Shown here piece after piece: positions 30,136 to 37,589 of a DNA stretch of 40,738 bases. The notes under the pieces were generated by a model that did not search any database, was not told the DNA's origin, and saw only the letters and a program-made list of their open reading frames with translations. Where the stretch lies: NCBI GenBank assembly GCA_025463215.1, contig JAOBWF010000287.1, forward strand, positions 1-40,738, written 5' to 3'. The stretch comes from Acidobacteriota bacterium. Lineage in GTDB: Bacteria; Acidobacteriota; Vicinamibacteria; Vicinamibacterales; CAVVIG01. Numbering within the stretch: the stretch's first letter is position 1; each line of letters begins with the position of its first letter. Position numbers and translations under genes: made by a program.

Positions 30136-31620
30136 TCAGTCGGTCGCGCCAAATTTCTTCAGCAGCTCCGCCGTTTTCGGTCCACTCCGGCCGTCTCCCA
30201 TTTCGGTAAACTGCCGCCGCGTCGACGTCGCCATCTCGATCGGCGTCTGGCCGCGCTTGTTCTTGGCGTTGACGTTGGCGCCGTGCCCGGCGAGGAACGT
30301 GACCACCGCCTCGAGCCGCCGCGCGGCGGCGCGGTGCAGCGCGGTATCGCCATTCTGATCGGCGGCGTTGACGTCGGCGCCGAGCTCCGCCAGGACGCCG
30401 AGCGCGCTCAGTATCATGCGATCCTCGTCCGCCGGCTCGGGCATCTTGTTGATGTAGCCGGCGGTGGCGACGTCGTTACCCCAGCGATCCACCGTGCCGG
30501 CGATCGCGGCCATCATCGGCGTCGAGCCGTCCTTGCTCGCGAGCGTCGGATCGGCGCCGGCGGCGAGCAGCAGCCGCATGATCTCGACTTCGGCGAACTT
30601 GGCCGCCATCCAGAATGGCGTCGCGCCCGTCCACGAGCCGGCCATCGCCCAGTCCATACTCTTGGCGCGCACCGCCGTGCCGCGCAGCAGCGCGATGTTC
30701 GGCTTGGCGCCGTGCGCCAGCAGCGACCTCACCGCGGCGACGTCGCCGCGAAGCACCGCGACGTGCAGTGCGGTGTAGCCGGCGCCGGTCGTGTTCGGGT
30801 CGGCGCCCTTGGTCAGCAGCCAGTCGGTGAGTACCGCGTGGCCGCTGTGCATCGCGACGACGAGGACGCTCGCCCCGTTGGGCGCGATCTGGTTGAGATC
30901 CGCGCCCGCTTCCACCAGCAGCTTCGCCGACGGCAGATCGCCTTCGCGCGCGGCGAACAGCAGCGCGCTGAAGCCGCCCAGTTCCTGGTCCTCGACGCCG
31001 ACGGTCGCACTGCGCGTGTCCGTCCCCTTTATCTTTACCGGCCGGCTGCGCACCAGCGAGCGGGCGTTGATGTCCGCACCGTGGCGGATGAGCGCCTGCA
31101 CGACCGCGGCATGGTGCTCCGCCGCGGCCCACATCAGCGCCGTTTGTCCGCGCACCTTCTCGACCGCGTTCGGATTGGCGCCGTGGGTCAGCATCGCTTC
31201 GACCGTTTCGGGATTGCCGCTCCGCGCGGCGGTCATCAGCGGCGTCTCCCCCTCGTCGAGCGCGGCGTTGGGGTCGGCGCCCGCGGCCAGTAGCCGCTCG
31301 GCGATTACGGCGTTGCCATTGAGACAGGCGAGCCACAGCGGCGTCGCGCCGAGGTCATTCTTCGCGCCGACGCGCGCGCCGGCTTTCAGCAGCCGATCGA
31401 CCGCGTCGACATCGTCGCGATACGCGGCCCAGTGCAGCGCGGTCGCGCCATCCGGCTGCGTCGCGTTCACGTCGGCGCCGCCCGCGATCAGCGTGCGCAC
31501 CGCGTCACGATTCTGGTTTTTGATCGCTTCGAGCAGCGCGAGATCCGGGGGCGCCGCGCGCAGGCCGGCAACCGCGAACAGGGCGAGGATCGAGCATCCG
31601 GTCGACCGCATCAGGCGCAT
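30136..31620 (-). CDS. Exported ankyrin-repeat protein
   Basis: A 494-residue protein with a short leader (STGCSILALFAVAGLRAAPP) and then about ten ankyrin repeats over almost the whole length. Clear copies include GGADVNATQPDGATALHWAA, LAAGADPNAALDEGETPLMT, HGADINAR, TKGADPNTTGAGYTALHVAV and ADQNGDTALHRAAARRLEAV. A repeat-poor insert (about 335-415, around WMAAKFAEVEIMRLLLAAGA to INKMPEPADEDRMILSALGV) has longer loops. Ankyrin proteins bind other proteins. GGAGG lies six bases before the ATG at 31620. It is transcribed away from the DUF1592/DUF1552 pair from overlapping promoters; this neighbour set recurs in related bacteria as far as I recall, which suggests a scaffold or partner role in the periplasm. 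That role is inference. Confidence 0.88.
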   Translation of the reverse strand: MRLMRSTGCSILALFAVAGLRAAPPDLALLEAIKNQNRDAVRTLIAGGADVNATQPDGATALHWAAYRDDVDAVDRLLKAGARVGAKNDLGATPLWLACLNGNAVIAERLLAAGADPNAALDEGETPLMTAARSGNPETVEAMLTHGANPNAVEKVRGQTALMWAAAEHHAAVVQALIRHGADINARSLVRSRPVKIKGTDTRSATVGVEDQELGGFSALLFAAREGDLPSAKLLVEAGADLNQIAPNGASVLVVAMHSGHAVLTDWLLTKGADPNTTGAGYTALHVAVLRGDVAAVRSLLAHGAKPNIALLRGTAVRAKSMDWAMAGSWTGATPFWMAAKFAEVEIMRLLLAAGADPTLASKDGSTPMMAAIAGTVDRWGNDVATAGYINKMPEPADEDRMILSALGVLAELGADVNAADQNGDTALHRAAARRLEAVVTFLAGHGANVNAKNKRGQTPIEMATSTRRQFTEMGDGRSGPKTAELLKKFGATD

Positions 31621-31673
31621 CTGAATCCTCCGTCAACGAAGCGAAATCACGGGAGAAATGGCGCTTCGTAATG

Positions 31674-31703
31674 TTGACAGGTCCGTTTTGTAGCACATAC
31701 GAT
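31674..31703 (+). promoter_or_regulatory. Promoter of the DUF1592-DUF1552 operon
   Basis: TTGACA (31674-31679), 18 bases, TACGAT (31698-31703); predicted leader about 70 bases before ATG 31779. It overlaps the minus-strand promoter of the ankyrin gene. Confidence 0.5.
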
Positions 31704-31716
31704 CGCGGCTCGACAA
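31687..31716 (-). promoter_or_regulatory. Probable promoter of the ankyrin gene, overlapping the opposite promoter
   Basis: On the minus strand TTGTCG (31716-31711), 18 bases, TACAAA (31692-31687) preceded by TGC (extended -10). It overlaps the plus-strand promoter at 31674-31703, so the two genes may compete for polymerase or share an operator. Confidence 0.35.
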
Positions 31717-31778
31717 TCGACCAAGTTCGTTGTGAATGAGCGAGATACGGCGATCGGTACGAGCTGTCAGGGGGATGG

Positions 31779-34226
31779 ATGAAGCGAGGCGCCGGCCTTC
31801 TGATCGCGACATGGATGATCGTCCTGACCGTCGGTGCGCTGCGCGCCGCCGACCCGGTCGCCGCGCAGCCGCCCGCGCCGGCCAGCGCACCGCCCGCTGT
31901 GACGCCGGAGCGCGCAACCCTCAACCGCTACTGCGTCAGCTGCCACAACCAGCGACTGAAGACGGCGGGCCTCCAGCTCGACTCGATCGATCCGAATGAC
32001 GTCGGCCCCGCCGCCGAATCGTGGGAAAAGGTCATCCAGAAGCTGCAGTCCGGCGCGATGCCGCCGCTCGGCCGGCCGCGGCCCGACGGCGCCACGCGCT
32101 TGGCGATGATTGCGCACCTCGAGAACGCCCTGAACCACGCCGCGGCGGTCGAAAAGAACCCCGGACGCACGGACGCGATTCACCGCTTGAACCGCACCGA
32201 GTACCGCAACGCGGTGCACGATTTGCTCGGCCTCGAGATCGACGCGTCGCTGCTGCCCGCGGACGAAGCCGGCGGCAACGGCTTCGACAACATGGCCGGC
32301 AGCCTGACGGTGACGCCCGCGCTGATGGAGCGCTACGTGTCGTCGGCGCGCAAGATCAGCCAGATCGTCGTCGGGCCGCTGCCGACCGGGTTGGCGGTCG
32401 CAACCTACAAGACCTCGCCGAATTATTTCCAGGACGACCGCGTCAGCGAGGATCTGCCGTTTGGGTCTCGGGGCGGTCTCGCCGTGCGCCACTTCTTTCC
32501 GGTCGAAGGCGACTACCAGATCAAGGTCCGGCTGCAGACCAGCGGCCTCGACTACGTGCGCGGCATCCAGCGCGCGCACCAGTTGGACGTCCGCGTCGAC
32601 GGCGTCCGGATCAAACGCTTCAGCGTCGGCGGCGAGGCGCCGGGCAAGCCGGCGCCGCTGACGTTCTCCGGCTACGTGATTCAGTCGCCCGAATGGGAAA
32701 AGTACGTGCACACCGCCGACGCGGGTCTCGAGCTGCGCCTGCCGGTGAAAGCGGGCCCCCACGTAATCGCGGTGTCGTTCGCGCGCGAGCAGTGGCTGCA
32801 GGACGGCGTGCTGCAGCCGCGGCAGTCGGCGCGCGCGATGTCGGCCGACGATCACGCCGACGACAATCCCGGCGTCGATCGCGTGCTGATCAGCGGTCCG
32901 CTCGCCGTCAGCCCCAACAGCACGCCGACGAGGAACCCGCAGCTGTTCGTCTGCCAGCCGAACCACGCGCAGGACGAGGCCGCGTGCGCGCGCACGATCG
33001 TCAGCCGGCTGGCGCAGCACGCCTACCGCCGCCCGGTCACCGACGCCGACGTCAACACGCTGATGGCGTTCTACCAGTCGGGGCGGCGCGACGCGACCTT
33101 CGACGCGGGCATCAAGATGGCGCTCGAACGCGTCCTCGCCAGTCCCGACTTCCTTTTCCGTATCGAGCGCGATCCCGCGGGAACCGCGCCGCACACGTCG
33201 TATCGCATCACCGACCTGGAGCTCGCGTCGCGGCTCTCGTTCTTCCTCTGGAGCAGCATTCCTGACGAGGAACTGCTCGACGCGGCGAGCAAGAACCGGT
33301 TGAGCGATCCAGCCGTGCTCGACAAGCAGGTGCGCCGCATGCTTGCCGACGGCCGCGCGGCCAAGGCGTTCGTCGACAACTTCGGCGGCCAGTGGCTGCT
33401 GCTGCGCAACCTCGCCGCGGTCACCCCCGATTCGATGACGTATCCCTCGTTCGACGATAACCTGCGCGAAGCCTTTCAGCGCGAGACGGAGCTCTTCCTC
33501 GAATACGGCCTGCGCGAGGATCGCAGCGTCGGCGAGCTGCTGTCGGCCGACTACACGTTCGCCAACGAACGGCTGGCGCGGCACTACGGCATCCCGAACG
33601 TCTACGGCAACCGCTTCCGCAAGGTGCCGGTCGACACCGCGCAGCGCGGCGGGCTGCTCGGCCAGGGCAGCCTGCTGACGGTGACGTCGTACGCGAATCG
33701 CACGTCGCCGGTGGTCCGCGGCAAATGGCTGCTCGAGAATATCTTCGGCACGCCGCCGCCGTCGCCGCCGCCCGATGTGCCGCCATTGCCCGACAAGGGC
33801 AACGAGGGCAAGCCCGCCTCGGTTCGGGCGCGGCTCGAGATGCACCGCAAGAACCCGGTCTGCGCCGCGTGCCATGCCCCGATGGATCCGCTCGGCTTCG
33901 CGCTCGAGAGCTTCGACGGCATCGGCATGTGGCGCACGCAGGAAGACGGGGTGCCAGTCGACGTCTCCGGCACGCTGCCCACCGGGCCGACATTCCACGG
34001 CATGGCCGAGCTCCGCAGCATCCTGCTCGACCAGCGCGAGCTGTTCGTCAGGACGGTCACCGAAAAGCTGCTGATGTACGCGCTCGGCCGCCGCGCCGAG
34101 TACTACGATCAGCCGGTGATCCGCCGCATCACCGCCGACGCCGCGACCAAGGATTACCGCTGGTCGGCGGTCATCCTCGGCATTGTCAAGAGCACGCCGT
34201 TTCAGATGAGGAGATCCGCGTCATGA
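31779..34226 (+). CDS. DUF1592-family secreted cytochrome-like protein (Planctomycete cytochrome domain)
   Basis: An 815-residue exported protein with the five-domain layout DUF1587-DUF1595-DUF1592-DUF1588-DUF1585. The leader is GAGLLIATWMIVLTVGALRA. A heme c motif CVSCH (52-56) follows, in a Planctomycete-type cytochrome domain. DUF1587 begins at HRLNRTEYRNAVHDLLGLEI (about 135), DUF1595 near CARTIVSRLAQHAYRRPVTD (about 402), DUF1592 near YRITDLELASRLSFFLWSSI (about 474), and DUF1588 at RGGLLGQGSLLTVTSYANRT (about 622). A second CxxCH (CAACH, about 694) precedes APMDPLGFALESFDGIG. DUF1585 covers the end (about 741-810). Two CxxCH motifs suggest two hemes. The function of the family is not established; links to polymer breakdown are speculative. 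Its stop overlaps the ATG of the DUF1552 gene (ATGA), the usual partner. Confidence 0.92.
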   Translation: MKRGAGLLIATWMIVLTVGALRAADPVAAQPPAPASAPPAVTPERATLNRYCVSCHNQRLKTAGLQLDSIDPNDVGPAAESWEKVIQKLQSGAMPPLGRPRPDGATRLAMIAHLENALNHAAAVEKNPGRTDAIHRLNRTEYRNAVHDLLGLEIDASLLPADEAGGNGFDNMAGSLTVTPALMERYVSSARKISQIVVGPLPTGLAVATYKTSPNYFQDDRVSEDLPFGSRGGLAVRHFFPVEGDYQIKVRLQTSGLDYVRGIQRAHQLDVRVDGVRIKRFSVGGEAPGKPAPLTFSGYVIQSPEWEKYVHTADAGLELRLPVKAGPHVIAVSFAREQWLQDGVLQPRQSARAMSADDHADDNPGVDRVLISGPLAVSPNSTPTRNPQLFVCQPNHAQDEAACARTIVSRLAQHAYRRPVTDADVNTLMAFYQSGRRDATFDAGIKMALERVLASPDFLFRIERDPAGTAPHTSYRITDLELASRLSFFLWSSIPDEELLDAASKNRLSDPAVLDKQVRRMLADGRAAKAFVDNFGGQWLLLRNLAAVTPDSMTYPSFDDNLREAFQRETELFLEYGLREDRSVGELLSADYTFANERLARHYGIPNVYGNRFRKVPVDTAQRGGLLGQGSLLTVTSYANRTSPVVRGKWLLENIFGTPPPSPPPDVPPLPDKGNEGKPASVRARLEMHRKNPVCAACHAPMDPLGFALESFDGIGMWRTQEDGVPVDVSGTLPTGPTFHGMAELRSILLDQRELFVRTVTEKLLMYALGRRAEYYDQPVIRRITADAATKDYRWSAVILGIVKSTPFQMRRSAS

Positions 34227-35578
34227 ACATGATCACGAAGAAGGCCCTGCCGCGGCGGACGATTCTTCGCGGCCTCGGCGCGGCGATCGCGCTGCCGTTC
34301 CTCGACGGCATGGTGCCGGCGTTCACCGCGATTCGCGCCACCGCGGCGCAGCCGATCAGGCGCTTCGGCGTCATCTACGTGCCCAACGGGATGATGATGC
34401 CGAGCTGGACGCCGTCGGCCGAGGGGGCGGGGTTCGAGATGACCGCGATCCTCAAGCCGATCGAAGCGTTCCGCGAGCGGATGCTCGTGCTGTCCGGCCT
34501 CGATGGCACCAGGGCGATCCGCGCCGGCGGCCCGCACTCCAACGCCAGCACGCGATTCCTGTCGGGCGTGCCCTACATGGGCACGATGAACGGCACCGAC
34601 ATCCTCGCCGAGCAGACGATGGATCAAATCCTGGCGAAGGAGCTCGGCCAGTACACGCAGCTGTCGTCGCTGGAGCTGTCGCTCGATCGCGGCGATCTGC
34701 CGGGCGCCTGCGAAGCCAACTATGCCTGCAAGTATCCGAACACGATCTCGTGGCGCGGTCCCACGACGCCGCAGCCGATGGAAAACGATCCGCGAGCGGT
34801 GTTCGAACGTCTGTTCGGCGACAGCGGCAGCACCGATGCCAAGGTCCGCCTGGCGCGGCTGACCAAGGACAAGAGCATCCTCGACTCGGTGGTGCAGCGG
34901 GTGGCCGAACTGCAGCGCGGGCTGGGGACGGCGGATCGTGCCCGCCTCGGCGAGTACCTCGACGCGGTGCGCGATCTCGAGCGGCGGATTCAGAAAGCCG
35001 AGGAGCAGAGCAGCCGCGAACTGCCGCTGGTCGAGCAGCCAGCCGGTGTGCCCGGCGTCTACTCAGACTACGCCAAGCTGATGTTCGACCTGCAGGTGCT
35101 GGCGTACCAGTGCGACCTCACCCGCGTCATCACCTTCATGATGGGACGCGAGCTGACGACGAGGACGTTCCCGGAGATCGACGTCGCCGATGGGTTCCAC
35201 CCGACCTCGCATCACCAGGGGGACGCCAAGAAGATCGCGACACTGACGAAGATCGAGACGTTTCACATGACCCTGCTCGCCTACTACCTGGAGAAGCTGA
35301 AGGCGACGCCGGACGGCGACGGGTCGCTGCTCGATCACATCACGATCCTGTTCGGCGCCGGCATCTCCGACAGTAACGCGCACGCCAACACCGATCTGCC
35401 GATTGTGCTGCTGGGCGGGGGGGCGGGACAGCTGAAAGGCGGCCGGCACCTCCGCTACCCGAACGAGACGCCGATGGCGAACCTGCTGGTGACGCTGCTC
35501 GACAAGCTGGGCACGCCGGTCGAGAAGCTTGGCAACAGCACGGGCAAGCTGCCGATCGACGCCCTTTCGTTGGCGTAG
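34223..35578 (+). CDS. DUF1552 exported protein
   Basis: A 451-residue protein with a twin-arginine-like leader (KKALPRRTILRGLGAAIALP) and the DUF1552 fold. Family marks are RFGVIYVPNGMMMPSWTPSA, MLVLSGLDGTRA, GGPHSNASTRFLSG, TMDQILAKELGQYTQLSSLE, DLTRVITFMMGRELTTRTFP, DGFHPTSHHQGD and HITILFGAGISDSNAHANTD. The last three carry histidines and acids like those of metal-binding alkaline-phosphatase-type folds (DUF1501/DUF1552 superfamily). The RR leader fits export of a folded cofactor protein. It overlaps the DUF1592 gene by four bases, and GAGGAG lies upstream of the ATG, so the pair is translationally coupled. The two families almost always occur together, but the reaction is unknown. Confidence 0.92.
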   Translation: MNMITKKALPRRTILRGLGAAIALPFLDGMVPAFTAIRATAAQPIRRFGVIYVPNGMMMPSWTPSAEGAGFEMTAILKPIEAFRERMLVLSGLDGTRAIRAGGPHSNASTRFLSGVPYMGTMNGTDILAEQTMDQILAKELGQYTQLSSLELSLDRGDLPGACEANYACKYPNTISWRGPTTPQPMENDPRAVFERLFGDSGSTDAKVRLARLTKDKSILDSVVQRVAELQRGLGTADRARLGEYLDAVRDLERRIQKAEEQSSRELPLVEQPAGVPGVYSDYAKLMFDLQVLAYQCDLTRVITFMMGRELTTRTFPEIDVADGFHPTSHHQGDAKKIATLTKIETFHMTLLAYYLEKLKATPDGDGSLLDHITILFGAGISDSNAHANTDLPIVLLGGGAGQLKGGRHLRYPNETPMANLLVTLLDKLGTPVEKLGNSTGKLPIDALSLA

Positions 35579-35604
35579 GGCCCGGTCGATCGGCCGCGCC
35601 CTAC
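35575..35604. terminator. Bidirectional terminator-like hairpin at converging stops
   Basis: GTAGGGC (35575-35581) pairs exactly with GCCCTAC (35598-35604), with a further CCG/CGG pairing inside. The arms contain the TAG stop of the DUF1552 gene and the stop of the minus-strand 35601 gene. No T-tract. Confidence 0.45.
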
Positions 35605-35942
35605 TGCACGCACTTCACCGACAGGAACACCACCTTGGTGGCCCGCACGGTGTTGCCCGGCGCCGGGGTGCCATGGACTTCGATCGCGCCGCGGGCAAAT
35701 CGATCCAGGCTGACCGCCGGGGCGAGCACCTCCGCCGAGGCATCGATCCGGTACTTGATGTGATCGCGGTAATCCTCGACGGTGAACGCCCCCTGCGGCG
35801 CCGGTGCGAGGCACCCGATGACGACCACCTCGACCGGCTTCTCGGCGGCGCGGCTCTGCGCGAATCCGGTGGCGATCGCCGCGACCACACCGGCGGTAGT
35901 ACCTAGCCATGTTGCTCTACGCACGGAAGCCTCCCTTGTCAT
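35601..35942 (-). CDS. Small exported protein, function unknown
   Basis: A 113-residue protein with an N-terminal leader (RRATWLGTTAGVVAAIATGF, cleavage near SRAAE) and a compact, beta-rich body: VEVVVIGCLAPAPQGAFTVE, YRDHIKYRIDASAEVL, FARGAIEVHGTPAPG and TVRATKVVFLSVKCVQ. Two cysteines (in VIGCLAP and near the C-terminus in VKCVQ) could form a disulfide. The pattern resembles small exported OB-fold-like proteins of Acidobacteriota, but I do not know a named family. The ATG at 35942 lies eleven bases after a TACACT -10, so the mRNA is nearly leaderless; no Shine-Dalgarno sequence is visible. It converges with the DUF1552 gene and stands 51 bases behind the cytochrome gene on the same strand. 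Confidence 0.7.
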   Translation of the reverse strand: MTREASVRRATWLGTTAGVVAAIATGFAQSRAAEKPVEVVVIGCLAPAPQGAFTVEDYRDHIKYRIDASAEVLAPAVSLDRFARGAIEVHGTPAPGNTVRATKVVFLSVKCVQ

Positions 35943-35953
35943 CGACGTGGCGG

Positions 35954-35983
35954 AGTGTAGCGCACGATTCGCGACGCCGGCAA
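35954..35983 (-). promoter_or_regulatory. Short-leader promoter of the small exported protein gene
   Basis: On the minus strand TTGCCG (35983-35978), 18 bases, TACACT (35959-35954), then 11 bases to the ATG at 35942. Confidence 0.4.
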
Positions 35984-35993
35984 TCGCGTGCGA

Positions 35994-37250
35994 TCAACGG
36001 GCGCCGCCGGTGAAGGTCGCCGGCAGATCGGTTTTCGTATCGCGCAGGATCTCGACAATCGCCTGGCGCTCGGCCGCGGGACGGCCGGGGCCCGCCAGGA
36101 GCCGCCACATCTCCGCATAGATCGCCTGCCTCACGGCCGCGGGCAGCGCGTCGAACGCCGGCGTATAGATCATGTAGCTGCACCGATACCGCAGCAGCCG
36201 GCGATCGAGGTCCAGCTGGCGCAGGGATCGGCCGGTGTGATCGCGCGGGCCGCGCGCGCTGAAGGCGTCAGCAAATCCCGAGGTGCCGCGCACCTCGCCG
36301 GACAGCGGCGCCTCGTCCACGAACAGGAAGTAGCGCGCCAGATCGCGCACCGCGGCGGTGACGCGCGCGGTCAGCGGATCCGCTCCCTCGCTCGTCGCGA
36401 CGCGTGCCTCCCAGCCGACGCGCGTGATCAGGTTCGCCGCCCGTGTCTGATGATCCAGGACCATCAGCGCCACGATGTCGCTGTACGGCGTCAAGAAACC
36501 GGTCGCATCGAATTCATTGGCGATCGACGCGAGGGGCCGGCCGGCGCGAGCCGCGTTGGCGGTCAGTTCCGCCGGCTTCACGATCACCGGTACGTTGCCC
36601 ATGTGGCGATCGGTGGACGCGCCGGTGACGTACCAGCCGCTCCAGCGCTCCGCGAGCGGCGTGTCGTGGCTGACGGTGAGGCCGCCGGCGTAGGCGGCCG
36701 GATCGTCGGTCATCGGAAATGTGCTGAGGACGATCGGACCCGGCACGCCGAGCGTGTCCCAGGTGAGGTGGCACTGCAGGCACGTGTCGTTGCGTGTGAA
36801 GGTGGGGACAGCGGCGGCCTGCTGCTCGAGCGTGTAGAAGATCGTGCCCTGGACCGGATCGTGCGCCGCTACTTCCAGGGCCTCGGCCCCCCGCACCCAG
36901 CCAATCGCCACGTCGTCGCCGAAGTAGATCGCGCGCGGATTGCGCACGCTGATGCGGTGCGCCTGGGCGCTGGTTTCGGAAAACACGAGCGCCTGCGACT
37001 GGCGCGGAATGCCGAGGGCGTCGAGCGCCGCCGTCAGGTAGCCGGTCTGCGCATCGAACGCGAGGTGGGCCGAACCATCGCGGATCCGCTGGTTCAGCAC
37101 CGCGACCGGATCGCGAGTCGGCGCCGCGGCATAGCGGATCGCCGGATGATTGCGCGACGCGACGAACGCATCGTCGCGGGGGCGCTGGGCGTTGACACTC
37201 GAGGCGGCGAATGCCGCGAGGGCGGCGGCCAGGAGGACGGTCGGTCGCAT
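35994..37250 (-). CDS. Exported monoheme cytochrome c-like protein
   Basis: A 418-residue protein with a clear leader (MRPTVLLAAALAAFAASSVN, cleavage near AQR). It has a single heme-attachment motif CLQCH (157-161) in NDTCLQCHLTWDTLGVPGPI. Regions around it include RAIYFGDDVAIGWVRGAEAL, GTIFYTLEQQAA, GWYVTGASTDRHMGNVPVIV and FLTPYSDIVALMVLDHQTRA; the methionine of RHMGN is a possible distal ligand. A few hundred non-heme residues suggest an enzyme or binding part, not a plain electron carrier. I do not recognise a named family beyond this. The true start is ATG 37250; the same frame is open further upstream to 37499 only as a shadow of the FmdB gene. It lies 14 bases after the FmdB-like gene, so the two form an operon. 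Confidence 0.78.
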   Translation of the reverse strand: MRPTVLLAAALAAFAASSVNAQRPRDDAFVASRNHPAIRYAAAPTRDPVAVLNQRIRDGSAHLAFDAQTGYLTAALDALGIPRQSQALVFSETSAQAHRISVRNPRAIYFGDDVAIGWVRGAEALEVAAHDPVQGTIFYTLEQQAAAVPTFTRNDTCLQCHLTWDTLGVPGPIVLSTFPMTDDPAAYAGGLTVSHDTPLAERWSGWYVTGASTDRHMGNVPVIVKPAELTANAARAGRPLASIANEFDATGFLTPYSDIVALMVLDHQTRAANLITRVGWEARVATSEGADPLTARVTAAVRDLARYFLFVDEAPLSGEVRGTSGFADAFSARGPRDHTGRSLRQLDLDRRLLRYRCSYMIYTPAFDALPAAVRQAIYAEMWRLLAGPGRPAAERQAIVEILRDTKTDLPATFTGGAR

Positions 37251-37264
37251 CGCTCGACCGCCGC

Positions 37265-37528
37265 TCAGTGCTCGCTCACGTGATCGACGTACGATTGATG
37301 GTCCGCGTCGCGCTTCTCGGTGAGATCCTTCTGCGCGCGCTTGCGGCCCTCGGCGAGATTGCTCGAGCGCGTCGCGTCCGAGCTGACGGCAAACGCGGAA
37401 ATCTTCCGCTCGACCTGCTGACCGCCGCACGACGGGCACGCCGCACCGGATGTGTCCTCGCGGCGCGGCAGGATGATCCGTTCGAACTCGGCGCCGCACG
37501 GCACGCAGCGAAATTCATAGATCGGCAT
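37265..37528 (-). CDS. FmdB-family zinc-ribbon protein
   Basis: An 87-residue protein with the FmdB/CxxC_CxxC_SSSS pattern: MPIYEFRCVPCGAEFERI with C8 and C11, and CPSCGG with C31 and C34, which should hold one zinc. The tail is charged and helical (LAEGRKRAQKDLTEKRD). The family is small, cytoplasmic and widely distributed; it was named after a regulator of formamidase and its general role is not settled. The start codon ATG at 37528 follows GAGAG, and a TGC-TACCAT extended -10 lies 19 bases upstream. It leads the operon with the monoheme cytochrome-like gene. Confidence 0.9.
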   Translation of the reverse strand: MPIYEFRCVPCGAEFERIILPRREDTSGAACPSCGGQQVERKISAFAVSSDATRSSNLAEGRKRAQKDLTEKRDADHQSYVDHVSEH

Positions 37529-37577
37529 CGTCTTGCTCTCGATGGTAGCACCGTGGGCCGACCCGAGTCCTTTGGTC

Positions 37578-37583
37578 TAGAAT
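37578..37583 (+). promoter_or_regulatory. -10 element of the spermidine-synthase-like gene, giving a leaderless mRNA
   Basis: TAGAAT (37578-37583) ends six bases before the GTG at 37590, so transcription would start at the start codon. No convincing -35 is visible. Confidence 0.35.
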
Positions 37584-37589
37584 CGGGCG

